Shown one piece after another: positions 20,457 to 31,380 of a stretch of DNA of 64,000 bases. How positions within the stretch are numbered: the stretch's first letter is position 1; each line of letters begins with the position of its first letter. The notes under the pieces were generated by a model. That model was given only the letters and a program-made list of their open reading frames with translations. It was not told where the DNA came from and searched no databases. The position numbers and the translations under genes were made by a program. The stretch comes from Blastocladiella emersonii ATCC 22665 (lineage: Eukaryota > Blastocladiomycota > Blastocladiomycetes > Blastocladiales > Blastocladiaceae), in the NCBI GenBank assembly GCA_025594325.1, contig JANHCV010000012.1:124001-188000 (forward strand). The letters are read 5' to 3'.

Positions 20457-21963
20457 ATGCAACCGACCCGTAGTGTCGAGCTCTACCTCTTGCTATGCCT
20501 GGAACGGTCAAATCCGTGTGTCTGCGCTCACACAGCCCCGATCTCGCCGTCGGAACTCGTCAAGTCCAAACTTCTCACGCTCTATGAGCTCCACTGCACT
20601 CTGCTCCGCGGATCAGCGCCGCGTGACCGGTCGCCCGAGTACGCTGAACTGGCCCTCGGCTGGTTCGACCAGGCCGCTCGCCTTGTGTGCGCGCGCCTCA
20701 ACAACTACACCATGATCCACACGCCCAAGTACCACTGCCTGAGCGAATACGTCGAGTTCATCAAGCGCTTCGGCCCCACCACGATTCTGTCGACCGAGGC
20801 GACGGAGCGCTTGCACAAGTTCAACGCCTAGATCGTGGCCAAGTTCACGAACCACATGGCGACCTCGACTGAGCAGATGTTATCACGCGTGGCCTCGTGC
20901 AATCCCTGCAGGCGATTGCGCGGGCACTCGTGACGGAGAGCGATCCTGCCGTACAGACTTGCTGATTCCTTGCGCGCCACGGGGCATCACTAACCCTCGC
21001 GTCGTCACGATTGCGTAACAGGAATACGAGGGCATGGACGAGGTCTTCAACAACCTGGCCGAATTGCGCCTGAGCACGCTCAAGGCGACGACGTTTGACC
21101 TCAGCAACTTTGGTCCCGGGCGCGAGGAACACTTCTCGTTCGGCACGACCGCGAGCTTGAGCGTGGACCAGCTCTCGACCCGGACCCCGTTCCTCGCCCA
21201 GATCCTCCATGGTTACCTGGCAGAGGACGCTGGACTCTCGGCGCAGCGCGCGGCCGACGATCCGCTCATGCGTCCTGACGACGGCAAGGTGCTCGCGTGC
21301 GCGCGAACTGTATCGCAAACACTTGAAGCTGACGCTCCCGCCTCGTTCCGCGTGTAGCTCTTCATGTCCAAGGCGATATCGTTCGAGGACTTCTCGCTCG
21401 GCGGGTTCCGCAACGAGGAGCTCACGGGCAAGTGGCCAGTTCCCGATCCGCGGCAAGGCGCACGCGGACTGGGTCATGGTACGCTGCTGGCTGTGCTCAT
21501 ACCCGAATCGTTCGGTCGCTCACATCTGCTATTATCTCGCGTACGGTAGTATCTCACGTCGGGCAAGAAGTACCGCGTCGGGAGGCTGGCCGCCGCGCTG
21601 CACTTCACGCACAACGGCACCGAGCACGACGTGGCCATCGTCGAGCAGTTCCGCGTCCAGGACGACACGCCAGGCGGCAGAAAAAAGTAGAAGAACATCC
21701 CGGTGCAGGTCCTCGCCCTGCATCCCGCGGTGCCGGGGATGGGTCTCGGCCGCTACCATGCCGTGGACGTGGCGGCCTTCCAGACCTTTGTCCACGTCGT
21801 GCCCAACTACGACCGGCCCGCAGCACCCACGCGTTCGGGCGCAGGCAACGCCCTGCTCGAGAGCGAGTACAGGGAGTGGCTGCTCAACCCGTTCGACTGC
21901 GCGGGGTCGGCCGCGCTCATGGCGTAGCTGTGGGAGCGCGACCTGCTCGAGGTGGTGGTGTAG
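20457..21963 (+). pseudogene. Decayed transposase-like gene
   Basis: The segment HTPKYHCLSEYVEFIKRFGP, followed by STEATERLHKFNA, resembles the KPK.H.L.H....RFGP....TE..E.FN block of large fungal transposase-like proteins (CACTA/KDZ-related). Further pieces follow after TAG stops and shifts: a piece containing EGMDEVFNNLAELRLSTLKA after a candidate intron with CTAAC and TAACAG (about 20951-21020), and then NIPVQVLALHPAVPGMGLGR and EYREWLLNPFDCAG near 21700-21900. In-frame TAG codons at about 20829, 21688, 21925 and 21961 show decay. Class assignment is tentative. Confidence 0.4.
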
Positions 21964-22267
21964 GGGACCCGTCGGGTACCGCTGCGGCGCGTGGCGGGCG
22001 CCGCTGGTCGAAATACATGGCTTCGTTCTCTCATATCATCACTCTCGCTGCCGCATCGGTGACTTAACGCGTTTCGCGCTCGCGAGCGACGCAGTCTCAC
22101 GGGTCGAACACGAGTCGAAGCGCAAAAACTCTCTTCACCGCGTCAAAGTCTCAGGCAATCGCTCATAAATAGGTTGCATCAAGTCGCCGGAGCAGAAAAT
22201 TCATGGTTCATACTGGTCGATGCGTGCGTGGGGAGCGGGGACTTGGAGATGGCGAGGGCACCGACCC

Positions 22268-22390
22268 GGTTCGCGCGACCCTTTGCGCAAACCCCTGCGC
22301 CACTTTAGCTGGCGCCGCGGCCGGGTTTGCGCAAACCCCTTTGCGCAAAGGGTCGCGCAAACCCCTTTGCGCAAAGGGTCGCGCAGCCGG
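22268..22390. repeat. 26-bp tandem palindromic repeat
   Basis: Two perfect head-to-tail copies (22329-22354 and 22355-22380) of a 26-bp unit contain the palindrome CCCTTTGCGCAAAGGG. A related partial unit with TTTGCGCAAACCCC lies at about 22272-22290. Each unit could form a hairpin or bind a dimeric factor. Confidence 0.8.
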
Positions 22391-22956
22391 AGCCGTTTCG
22401 GCGATGTGCATGCGCTCATGACATATTCATTGCTCCAATACATCAAGTTATACATGTGCTCCGTTTTGTGTTTGTGTTTTCAGCGACGTCCGCTTCTCAC
22501 ATTCGCGATTGCCAGGCCGGCCACAAGTTGAGGCTGGGTTGGTTGGCGCCGCCACATCAGGTGGACCCACGCCATTTCTCGACGCGTCTCGCGTATCTCG
22601 CTTGCAAGCCTGTCGTTGCTGTTCAAAAAAAAATTCAGCGGCACGCGCGATAGCTTGCAAACGTGCGGTTGTGCCCATCTTTGTAAATGCGCAGGTCTTC
22701 GCATCTGCACGTGAAGCGTGCGACCTCATTGCACTGTTGAGACAAAAATATATCGCCGTTACGCTCCTACTTCCGTTGATGCGAGAATTATAGGCAAGTT
22801 TTTCTCTACTGTTCCGAGAGCTCCAGAGCTGGCGCATCCACTGTTCGTACTGTTGCGGTCTACTGTTCTTGCTGGTCGCCACCCAGTATAAAGCTGGACC
22901 TTCCCCTGTGCCCATAACAGCCGAATACAAGCCGCTACTCGACACGACGACTCGAC
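22391..22956. other. Upstream region of the ILEI-like gene
   Basis: No coding similarity was recognised. A short A-run occurs at about 22626-22633. The last 150 bp before the ATG at 22957 presumably contain the promoter. Confidence 0.4.
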
Positions 22957-24186
22957 ATGACTGCAAACGACCAAGTCGACCTGCTCGTTCAATCTGCTGG
23001 GCTCAACGAGCGTACCAAGACTCAAGGCGAGCTCCTGATCAAGCTGGGCGGGATGACGCTCGTCGACATCAAGAAAGGTATCGGGAATGACGGCAAGCAG
23101 TGGTGCGGGCTCCACATTTGTGTCCTCGACCTGGACGAGTTTGGCGCGCTCGCCCAGCGCCAACACTGGTTTTGGGACACGCACGACTCCCGCGTTGGCT
23201 GGCTGGTTGTGCACAGCGGGAAGGGGACGCCGGTCAAAAAGGTCGAGTTCAAGAAGAAGATGACCGACAAAGTCAAGAACCTTGTGATCGAGGCCAACAA
23301 AGTTCACCACCGCCTTATCATCATGAGCGTGTTTGACGAAGCTTCCGCTGCGCTCAAGGACGACGAACGTCGCCTGCTTCACTTGTTCGCCACGCCCTGC
23401 AAGCCGTTCATCAGCAGCAGCCTCCGAGCTTTGGGTTGGCGCATGGGCCACTCGTCTGTGCTGCACCTTCGCCGCAACGCCAGCAACCCGGACGAATCCG
23501 AACGCCGGTGCCTGGGCGCCGTCAGCTCGGCAGAGGCATCCGTCGCCTTGCTCAATGCTACGATCCAGCTGAAGCCTTCGTCGACCTTCACGCGCCCGCT
23601 CGAGGTCATGTCCCATGGTTTTCACAAGGGAAAGTCGATTGCCGGCGACTTTATTGTCAACTTTGATGGCGCGACCTTGATCAGCGTTCGAGCTCTTTGT
23701 GGCACCAAATCCCATTGGCGCGGGCTGCACATTGTCGCCATTGATCTGGACGATAACGGCAGCGGTCTCGTTACCAAGACGCATCACTTTGTTTTCGACA
23801 CCCACGGCTCGAAGCGGACGGGTAAGGCCCTCCGCACCACGACCGGCGATTTCAGTGCCACGGTCATTCCCGAGACGCTGCTGCTTACGCTGCACACGCT
23901 GATCTATGGCCGGAACAAGCCCAACTCGCGCATCGTGGTCCTGGGCGCTTATGATAGCGCGGCCGACAACTTGACCGCGCACGAGCGTTACTGGATCCGC
24001 GGTCTCATGTGCCCCAACAAGTCGTCCCTCGAATGCGAGATCAACCGACTCAACGTTCGAAACGGCTACGCGGCCGCGGTCCATGTTGCCACCACGAAGG
24101 ATGGACAGATCATTCGCACGCCTCTGGGCGAAGCCAGATCCAGCCAGGGCTCCCTTGCCCGCCTTCAGCGCAACGTCAAGATCTAG
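22957..24186 (+). CDS. Protein with two tandem ILEI/FAM3-like domains
   Basis: A 409-residue single-exon frame. Residues about 20-170 and 205-385 repeat one pattern: a GLH(I/V) strand with a following (L/I)DLD, a W.FDTH-type strand (FWDTHDSR and FDTHGSKR), an (R)(L/I)(I/V)... strand leading into a DEAS/DSAA acidic loop, a DDERRLLHL/AHERYWIRGL helix, and a terminal GW or GYAAAVHV strand. This is the layout of the ILEI (interleukin-like EMT inducer, FAM3/PANDER, PF15711) fold, where the consensus is G..VVVLD....V.....FDT.. and a D-(D/E)-A loop. No signal peptide or membrane segment is visible, unlike animal FAM3 cytokines, so it is probably intracellular. It may act in carbohydrate or protein binding; this is inference. 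The 3' flank is AT-rich. Confidence 0.7.
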   Translation: MTANDQVDLLVQSAGLNERTKTQGELLIKLGGMTLVDIKKGIGNDGKQWCGLHICVLDLDEFGALAQRQHWFWDTHDSRVGWLVVHSGKGTPVKKVEFKKKMTDKVKNLVIEANKVHHRLIIMSVFDEASAALKDDERRLLHLFATPCKPFISSSLRALGWRMGHSSVLHLRRNASNPDESERRCLGAVSSAEASVALLNATIQLKPSSTFTRPLEVMSHGFHKGKSIAGDFIVNFDGATLISVRALCGTKSHWRGLHIVAIDLDDNGSGLVTKTHHFVFDTHGSKRTGKALRTTTGDFSATVIPETLLLTLHTLIYGRNKPNSRIVVLGAYDSAADNLTAHERYWIRGLMCPNKSSLECEINRLNVRNGYAAAVHVATTKDGQIIRTPLGEARSSQGSLARLQRNVKI

Positions 24187-24588
24187 CTCTTATCGTGGTT
24201 TCATGGTTCAAGTGAGCGGGGCGCAATTAGTATTTTCATTTGTTGGTTCAACGTTTCCGAACATAAACTTTTGTGTGTTTCGTAACAATCTCTCATTGAA
24301 CTGCTGTGTGAATTCCAGGGCCATGAGCTTTCGCCGATTGGCAAGGTTGTCTTTGCGTAGCATCATTTCGAAGGCCCTAAACCTCGATTGGTTCGTTCGT
24401 CACACTTACAACGAGTGCGGAGGTTGATCTTCTTTGATCAACGACCGGATCAACGACCTTCCTCACATCCAACGCGCAATTAAGTACCAGTCCTCGCCGA
24501 AGATGCACAAGTTACCCGTCCTGCCCAATCTCGACGCGCCAGTCGATGAACACGAACGAGAGCTGCGAGAAACTAAATCGTATCTAAC

Positions 24589-24636
24589 GAATGAATGAAT
24601 GAATGAATGAATGAATGAATGAATGAAAAAAAAAAC
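24589..24636 (+). repeat. (GAAT)n microsatellite with an A-tail
   Basis: About eight tandem GAAT units are followed by a run of ten A. It lies just downstream of the end of the minus-strand gene ending at 24664 and could derive from a retroposon tail. Confidence 0.85.
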
Positions 24637-24663
24637 GACAAACGGGAGCGCTTCAACCACTAC

Positions 24664-27035
24664 TCAGCAGTTGTGGTGGATCGCGACCATGGCGTCCGCG
24701 TACACGCGCGACGCGACCGTCATGGGCGCGACGCGGCGGATCTCGTCGATGATCACCCGACTCTTGGCACGGTCGCGCATCGCCAACACAACAGCGTTCG
24801 CTATCCAGTGCGCGTCCTTGACGCCATTGAGCGCGCCCGAGGGGACGGTGCGCCAAAAGGAAACGGGGATCGAGATTTCCGGTGCATCGGAAGCGGATGA
24901 TTCGTTCAACTTATCAAGCAGAACCGCAAAGTCGGTGCGAATCAGAAGCTGTACGAGATCGTGATACGGTTGGCGCAGCGAAACACACGCAAATTTGCAC
25001 GCGCCGAAGTTGGCTTGATTGGGGTGCGCGCGCACGGGACGTTGTTTGGTGAGGCACTCTATTGACTTGAGAAACTCGACCAGCTTCAGAAAAACATCAA
25101 TTGGGAGTTGCTGAAGTGCATTGGGCTTCAGAGCCAAGAGCTCGCGCACCGTGTCGAGCCAGACACGCTGGCCTGTGAGTTGGCATTCGCCACAAGCAGC
25201 CGCGGGCGGAACAGCAAGCGGAAAATTGTGGTGACCGACCACGTTGGACACTTGCGCGCAAATCATAGCGCCGAGAAATAGGACAATGCTGTCCGACTCG
25301 CTCATCAGCGCGATCGCGGAGTCCCGGATCGAGCGGCCCTGCAGGACGGCAACAGGGACCCATGCGAGTGCAGCGCAATTTGAGGCCGAAAGCTGGAGAA
25401 CAGTTGCGTTGGCAACGAGAAACACATCGAAGAGATCAGCCTTAAGATCGCTCGAGAAGACAGCCTCCATGATCTTGCTGGGTTTTGGAAACTCCAAGTG
25501 ACGTATTTCCGAGCGCGGCCACTTGAACTCGCGATGCAAGACTGCTGCAATCGCGTGACTGATACTCGGCATTTTGCTCGCACCGTGAAGTCGGGCAAAA
25601 GCTAACACGTCCTGAGGCGCCGGCTTGTGCAAGTTGAGCTCAAGCGAAATCTTGAAGGCTAGGAGATGTAAAGGGATGTTTTTTGTTAGTCTTTTCTTTT
25701 CTCTAGACCCGCTTTGGTCCAGCAAGAGAACATACCTTCAGCCACGGCGTTCTCAAAACCATCGCCAAGAAGCCGTGCAGCGAGGGTAGCGAACGGACCA
25801 GTCGGCCCACCTTGACGCCCAACTTGAAACTTATCCAAGGCAAGCATCAAGATGCGCGGCCAAGCACTTTCATCGATGAGGTTGAGTCTGTGCAAGATTT
25901 CCAGGCCGTCCATGCCAAGGTCGAATTCTTCGTTGTCCAGCTTGACGAAAACTCCAAAGCGCGAGGTGCTATTGATTGAGCTCGCCACAAGATGTGGCTC
26001 AAGTTCCGCCAGTTTCGCAAGAACAGGTGGGTTCTCGAATAGGGATGAGATATAGGCCACCCCGTCAAAGACCCGGCGCTCATGAGTCCAAGATTCGCGG
26101 AAGAGCCACTGGAGCGTCAGCGCGACGTCGCGCGCAGGGTGGATCCGGAAATCAGTTTTCTGAATGCTGTATAGTAGCGCCGAGGAGAGCAGCTCGTCGT
26201 TGAAAGTGCTCGTTAGCCACTTCTTGCTCAGACCAACCACTGGAAGCTCGAGGAGCATTTGGAGCAGAGGTACACTCCATATAAACACGGAGAGCACACC
26301 CAAGAACTGCACAAGGGTGAAGGTGACCTCGTCCTCGACGACGGCGTCGACCCAGCGCGAATCGTGGTAGAAGAGCCGGTCGTGCGAAACTTGCGAGAGA
26401 ATGGCCCAGGAGCGCACCGGCAGTCGGATTTGGAAAAGGGCTCTAGGCGCCGACTGTGCAGCAGCAGTGAGAAGTCGGGCAACGGATGGCACATCAAGTC
26501 GAACCATGGCCACAGTGAAGAGTTGGAAGAGTGATCCGACGGGCTCTTCGGCACAGGACTGCTGAGTATCAGGTATGCTAACCGACTCGTCGATATCCTG
26601 GGACAAGGTGTCCAGTCCTGTTTCCGAAGCGCTAAGAAACGACGACGCCAACGGAAGAATGTGGTCAAACAACGCGAAGAAGAGCGACACGACGTAGTTA
26701 TAATCACGGTCGCTGGGCGTCACTCGAACCGGGGCGTGCTCTGGGCGGCAGAACTGAAGATGCATCCCGCTATCCGAGGCGAAGCATGCCCCGCTGACAA
26801 CGTAGTAATGATCGAGCCGCTCGCCTGGGACGCCGAGTTCGAGAAGCTGATGAATCCAACCACGCTTCACAGGAGCATTGTTCGCGACGGTGTAGAACTC
26901 CCGCGTCGCAAAGCAGATGGCAGCCTGGGGTCGGGCGAGCAGGAAAACCTGCGTGAGAGTTTCGACGGGGAGGGCAGCAAGACCAGCGCGCCGGTTCCGT
27001 TGCGCCAAGTTATGTTCATTGGTTTCATTCATCAT
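24664..27035 (-). CDS. F-box-like protein, two exons
   Basis: Exon 1 is 27035-25736 and exon 2 is 25658-24664, giving 764 residues. The 77-nt intron has a GTATGT donor, a GACTAAC branch and a CTCCTAG acceptor, and joins NAVAE-A to FKISLELNLHKP in frame. The N-terminus has AALPVETLTQVFLLARPQA followed by ATREFYTVANN, an F-box-like LP.E.L..VF pattern. The rest is helical without clear repeats. It is similar in layout, though not obviously in sequence, to the genes at 57028 and 63242. If it is a true F-box protein it would act as a substrate adaptor for an SCF ubiquitin ligase; this is inference. ATGs at 27035 and 27032 are alternatives. Confidence 0.7.
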
Positions 27036-27984
27036 GGGTGATCTCGACGTCGGCACGGGAGCGTGGCACTCGCCAAACGAACTCGGCCTCGAGGACCAGA
27101 TGACGTCACGCCGGTGGCGCAACACGTCCAGGGGCTTCGCTCGTCGCGAAAGCCTTCAACGATGAAATAGACAGGCTGGATACCTTGATGCGTTCAAGCC
27201 CAAAACTGCTGTGATGGGAGAGTGGGTATAACGGATCGGCGAGGGGGACGACGGGATCATACCCGTTTGGCATCACGCGGGAGGTCCACGGCAACGACGC
27301 GTTCCTGCACGAGATCCTGTCCATCATCTCCAAGAACGACCAGCACGCGGCCATGCTCCTCATGTCAGTATTACGCTACGAACTGCTCTTGAACTCGAAC
27401 ACGCCTGTGCCTGCTTTGTCACTCGAGCCGCCAGCAGCTGCTCAAGGTCGACTAGATCCGGCCTAGTTCGCGTAACCTAACTCGTCAACGTCTTGGCCAA
27501 GATGGCCGACGAGGATGTCCGTCGGTTCGCCGGACCTATTCGCGCGCCGCAGAGCGAGAGGCCAAGCAGCGATGGTTGGGGATGATGGAAGATGCCGGCG
27601 TAGGCGGGGATTGGGGAGGTATGTGAAAGGTTTCGCTAGTTCAGCCCAGTGGACCGGGAGGGCGCGCAGGTGGCGAGGCGAGCATACTGTTCTCAGCGAA
27701 GCGCAGTCCGATGAACCGTTGTGTTCTGCATCGGTGAAGCGCGCCTGCGTTGCCTGTCCGCCAAGCATCATCACCGTCCGCGTGCAGCTCCCCCAGCTCG
27801 CGATGTCCTACTCGCCCACGTCAAACGGGCGTACCGCCCGCCTAATTCCACTGTTCGTGGAGCTCAGTGGGCTGCACAGTGCAGCGGCGAGCGGGGCCCC
27901 GGTCCACCGCCTGTCACCGAGTATGCTCGTGAGCAAACGAGGCGGGCCGCGGCGCAAGCAAGAACGGCGTCCTCGACATGCCCA
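27036..27984. other. Gene-poor region with a coding relic
   Basis: On the + strand at about 27265-27420 a stretch reads as GNDAFLHEILSIISKNDQH and continues toward LRYELLLNSNTPVPA. It looks like a former exon but has no start and is followed by TAG codons. The rest shows no recognised features. Confidence 0.35.
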
Positions 27985-28155
27985 TCTGCGCAACGGAGCT
28001 ACGTCGACACGTTGCATCAAGTAACAAGCATCGCCATCGACCGCAGAACCATGGACGCGGGAGACGGCAGCGGACAAGGGCGAGCGCGCGCGTGGCGCAC
28101 GTGAAACGCGACGCGTCCGTTTTCCGGGACCCGCTGCGAGACAAACGCGCGTCTC
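27985..28155. repeat. Dispersed repeat, copy B
   Basis: Shares about 170 bp with 14617-14815 in the same orientation (see that entry). Its minus-strand reading contains LSAAVSRVHGSAVDGD. Confidence 0.6.
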
Positions 28156-28800
28156 CCCGGTCTCCGCGGCATATCGCGTCGCGGCGCGTGCGGCACCACC
28201 ACCACGTCGCCCGACAGCTCCGTCGGACTGGTCGATGGCAGGCCCACCGCGGTGAAAGGGGGAGGGGAGCACGGCGATGGCGGCCGCGGGACGCGACGCG
28301 TCGGTTGAGAGCGCTCTCTCCGCCACCGCCTCTACTCTCAACCACCCACTGCTAGACTCGACGCACACACGCACTCGGGCCAACGTCTCGCCCGCATGAA
28401 GCCACTGCACTAGACGCCGACTAGACTGCTCCTTCGCAACACGCCCCGTCGCCGACTGCCGCGCGCTGGATACCACTTCAGCGAGCGCGCCGACTGTACG
28501 CATTGTCACGCTTGCGCCCTGTGCCGTCGATTGGTCGAAGAGGGGGAGCCGTTCGGGGTGGGTGGATCCACGACCATCACGCGTTCCCCTTTGGTCGCCG
28601 CCTTGGCGCGCGTGTCCGCCCGACGCATCTCCGCCCGCCTCGCCCCGTCCGAGAGATGAATCACGCATGGAAGATGCTGACCGTGCCTCCCGCCTCCGCC
28701 GCAGCCACCGCGCTAGACTACCGCTACGACCTGCCCGATCCGCCCGCATCTCGCCCGGGCACCCTCCTCCGCTCCTTTTCGCCGGCCACTCTAGTCCGCC
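28156..28800. other. Upstream region of the glycosyltransferase gene
   Basis: Very GC-rich with many open frames in all phases. No coding similarity recognised; it presumably holds the promoter and 5' UTR of the gene at 28801. Confidence 0.4.
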
Positions 28801-31239
28801 ATGGTCGCTTCTTCCGCCTCCGCGGCCGCGCTGCACGACACACCCGCGCCCGTCGCGACCGAGCTGTCGGTCCGCCTGCAGTCGTTTGTGCGCACCGCGC
28901 GCCGCGCGCTCCCCCGCCGCGCGCTGCTGCGGCTACCCCGCGGCGCCCCGATCCTGCCGCGCCACCATTCTCGCGCAGCCGCCAAGTTCCGCGCGCTCGC
29001 GGCGTCGTCGTCCATACCGGCCGCCGGCGACGACGATGAGTTCTCCAACGACGAGAACGACGGCGCCGAGCCGCGACCCGCTCGCACCGGCACCGCGACC
29101 GCGTCGGCGCGCCTGCGCGACTGGCTGCGCCGCGGCGGCCGGTCCAAGCGCGCGCGGGCCCGCGCCGCATCAACCTCCCCCTCTGACCCCGCCGCACAGC
29201 GACCGTGGTTCCGGCGCCCGGCGGTCCTCGAGCCGGCGTCCATCGAGGAGCTCAAGAAGATGTTTGTCCCGCTCTCCTCGCTCGGCTCGCTCGTGTTCCT
29301 GCTGACGGGCCCGTGGCTGCTCCCGCTCGCGTGGCTGCACCTGAGCTGCGTCTTCTTTGCCACCACGCTGCTCGTCAACTGCTCGCACCTCGTGCGGTAC
29401 ACGTACGCCGTGGTCCAGCTGCGCCGCACGCTCGGCGCGTGGTCAAGCGGCGCGCTGCGTTCCGCCCCGTCAAACTACTACCATGTCGTCGTCGTGCCCA
29501 ACTACGCCGAGCCCGAGCCGCTGCTCCGCGACACGCTCGCGCGGCTCGCCGCGCACCCGGCCGCGAGGGACCGGTACCTCGTGGTTCTCGCCATGGAGGC
29601 GAGCGAGCACGGGCACGCCGAAAAGGCCGCGCGGCTCGCGGCGGCGTACGCGCCCGCCTTCGCCGACCTCCTCGTCACGGTGCACCCGGCGGGCATCCCC
29701 GGTGAGTGCCGCGGCAAGGGCAGCAACGTCGCGTGGGCCGTCGACCAGGCCGTGCGCGCCTGGGTCGCCGGGCCCGTGCAACCCGTTGCGCACGACACGC
29801 GGCGGCACCGTCTGGGTGTGCGGGATCTCGACCCGGCGCGCGTCGTGCTGACCATCACCGACGCCGACAGCGTGGTCCCCGAGCTGTACTTTTGCGAGGT
29901 CGAGCGCGAGCTGGCCTCCCCCAAGTACCCGCACCAGCACGCCGAGTGGCGGTTCTTCGTCCCGCCCATCTTCTTCGGCCGGAACCCGGACGACGTGCCC
30001 GCGGCGGTGCGCGCTACGGACGCGGCGTGGTCGTGCGGGCTGATGCAGAACCTGGCCAACGCGCGCGCCATGCACTTCCCGTGCTCGACGTACTCGGTGA
30101 CGCTGCCGCTCGCGATCCGCGCCCACGGGTGGTGCACGGGCCGCGACGCCGTCGGCGAGGACCTGCACATGTTCCTCAAGTGCTTCTACGTGACGGCGAC
30201 GCGTGCACGGGCGACGCCGATCTGGGTGCCCATCAACCTCGCCAATGTCGCCACGGACGACGGGTATTTGGCCGATTGCAAGGCCAAGTTCGTCCAGGCC
30301 GCGCGCCACTTTTCGGGGTCCGCCGACTCGCTGTTCGCGCTGCGCCACACCTTCTTCCCCGACACGGCCGCGCGCGTCGCGGCTGCGACCCCCGCGCCAG
30401 GCCTCGGTGGGGTGCCCTGGCACGCGCTCGTACACGACGCCGACCCGACGCCCGCGCGCACGTGGCGGCGGTTCGCGGACCGGCTGCTGTGCCTGGTGCA
30501 CGTCTTCGAGGCGCACATGGTGCCCGCGACGTCGTGGATGACGATCCTGGCGATCCCCGTGGCGTCCGTCCTCAACCCAAGCCTGACCGCGCACCCGCTG
30601 TTCGCGCTCATCTCGCGGCTCTCGATGCTCCTCGCCGCGCCGTACGTCCTGCTCATCGCCCTGTACGAGTGCCAGCACCGGTTCGTCGAGGCGTCGGGCA
30701 TCCACGACACGCCCGTCGGGCACTCGACGCGCAAGTGGCGGCATCTGCTCGACTACACGCTCCTCCCGCTGTGCGCGCTCGTGTTCGTGGCCGCGCCCGC
30801 CATGTCCAACGCCCAAAACGCGTGGCGGCTCATCTGGCGCGGGACCGTCGACGAGTTCGAGTACGTGGTCGCCGCCAAGTCGCTCGCCGGGCTCGGGATC
30901 GCGTCGTCCGCTTCGGGACCCGCCGTGGAGCTCGACGAGGTCGTGGTCGTCGTCCCTGAACCCGCGTCCATCGCCGCCCTCCTCCCACCGCTCCCGCGCC
31001 TCGACGCCACCGACTCGGCGTTCGGCGACGCCGACACGTGCCTGTGCGACGTGCCGTGTACGTGCAACGACCCGTGTCCCGTCCACGCCGACGCTGAGGC
31101 CGTGGTCCCCGCGGCGGCGACGGTGCCCGCAGCCGCGAAGCGACCCGCCCACTCCCTCGCCGCGCACCACCAGCAGAAGGACTCGGGCTTCTTCGAGCCG
31201 CTGCGCCTGGCTGCCGCGGAGCGTGAGGCGGCCGTGTAG
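28801..31239 (+). CDS. Membrane glycosyltransferase family 2 protein
   Basis: An 812-residue single-exon frame from the ATG at 28801. The N-terminus (1-130) is basic and disordered. Two membrane segments at about 165-215 (LVFLLTGPWLLPLAWLHL) precede the GT-A catalytic region: VVVPNYAEPEPLLRDTLARL, then ECRGKGSNVAWAVDQ, a DADSVVP metal-binding motif (about residue 352), GEDLHMFLKC (about residue 455) giving the ED acceptor motif, and QAARHFSGSAD in the position of the QxxRW motif, where W is replaced by F. Further membrane segments follow (about 575-690). A Cys-rich CLCDVPCTCNDPC motif lies near the C-terminus. It would transfer a sugar from a nucleotide donor at the ER, Golgi or plasma membrane; the product is not predictable. 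It faces the FYR gene tail-to-tail. Confidence 0.8.
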   Translation: MVASSASAAALHDTPAPVATELSVRLQSFVRTARRALPRRALLRLPRGAPILPRHHSRAAAKFRALAASSSIPAAGDDDEFSNDENDGAEPRPARTGTATASARLRDWLRRGGRSKRARARAASTSPSDPAAQRPWFRRPAVLEPASIEELKKMFVPLSSLGSLVFLLTGPWLLPLAWLHLSCVFFATTLLVNCSHLVRYTYAVVQLRRTLGAWSSGALRSAPSNYYHVVVVPNYAEPEPLLRDTLARLAAHPAARDRYLVVLAMEASEHGHAEKAARLAAAYAPAFADLLVTVHPAGIPGECRGKGSNVAWAVDQAVRAWVAGPVQPVAHDTRRHRLGVRDLDPARVVLTITDADSVVPELYFCEVERELASPKYPHQHAEWRFFVPPIFFGRNPDDVPAAVRATDAAWSCGLMQNLANARAMHFPCSTYSVTLPLAIRAHGWCTGRDAVGEDLHMFLKCFYVTATRARATPIWVPINLANVATDDGYLADCKAKFVQAARHFSGSADSLFALRHTFFPDTAARVAAATPAPGLGGVPWHALVHDADPTPARTWRRFADRLLCLVHVFEAHMVPATSWMTILAIPVASVLNPSLTAHPLFALISRLSMLLAAPYVLLIALYECQHRFVEASGIHDTPVGHSTRKWRHLLDYTLLPLCALVFVAAPAMSNAQNAWRLIWRGTVDEFEYVVAAKSLAGLGIASSASGPAVELDEVVVVVPEPASIAALLPPLPRLDATDSAFGDADTCLCDVPCTCNDPCPVHADAEAVVPAAATVPAAAKRPAHSLAAHHQQKDSGFFEPLRLAAAEREAAV

Positions 31240-31380
31240 TCGAGACTGACTTGTTGTTGATTCCCATCCATGTGTGACTTGAACCCCAACCCAACCAACT
31301 GACAATCAATACCAAAAACCATCGTATCGAATCGAATCAGTCGCAAATGGGCAAAGAGAGATGGACAAAGGAGGAAAGGG

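Noticed and set aside
22759-24084. 441-codon minus-strand frame opposite the ILEI-like gene
   Set aside because: No domain and no start context; the + strand shows an internal domain repeat.
29470-31305. Long minus-strand open frame opposite the GT2 gene
   Set aside because: Arg/Val/Gly-rich shadow with no domain; the + strand carries clear GT2 motifs.
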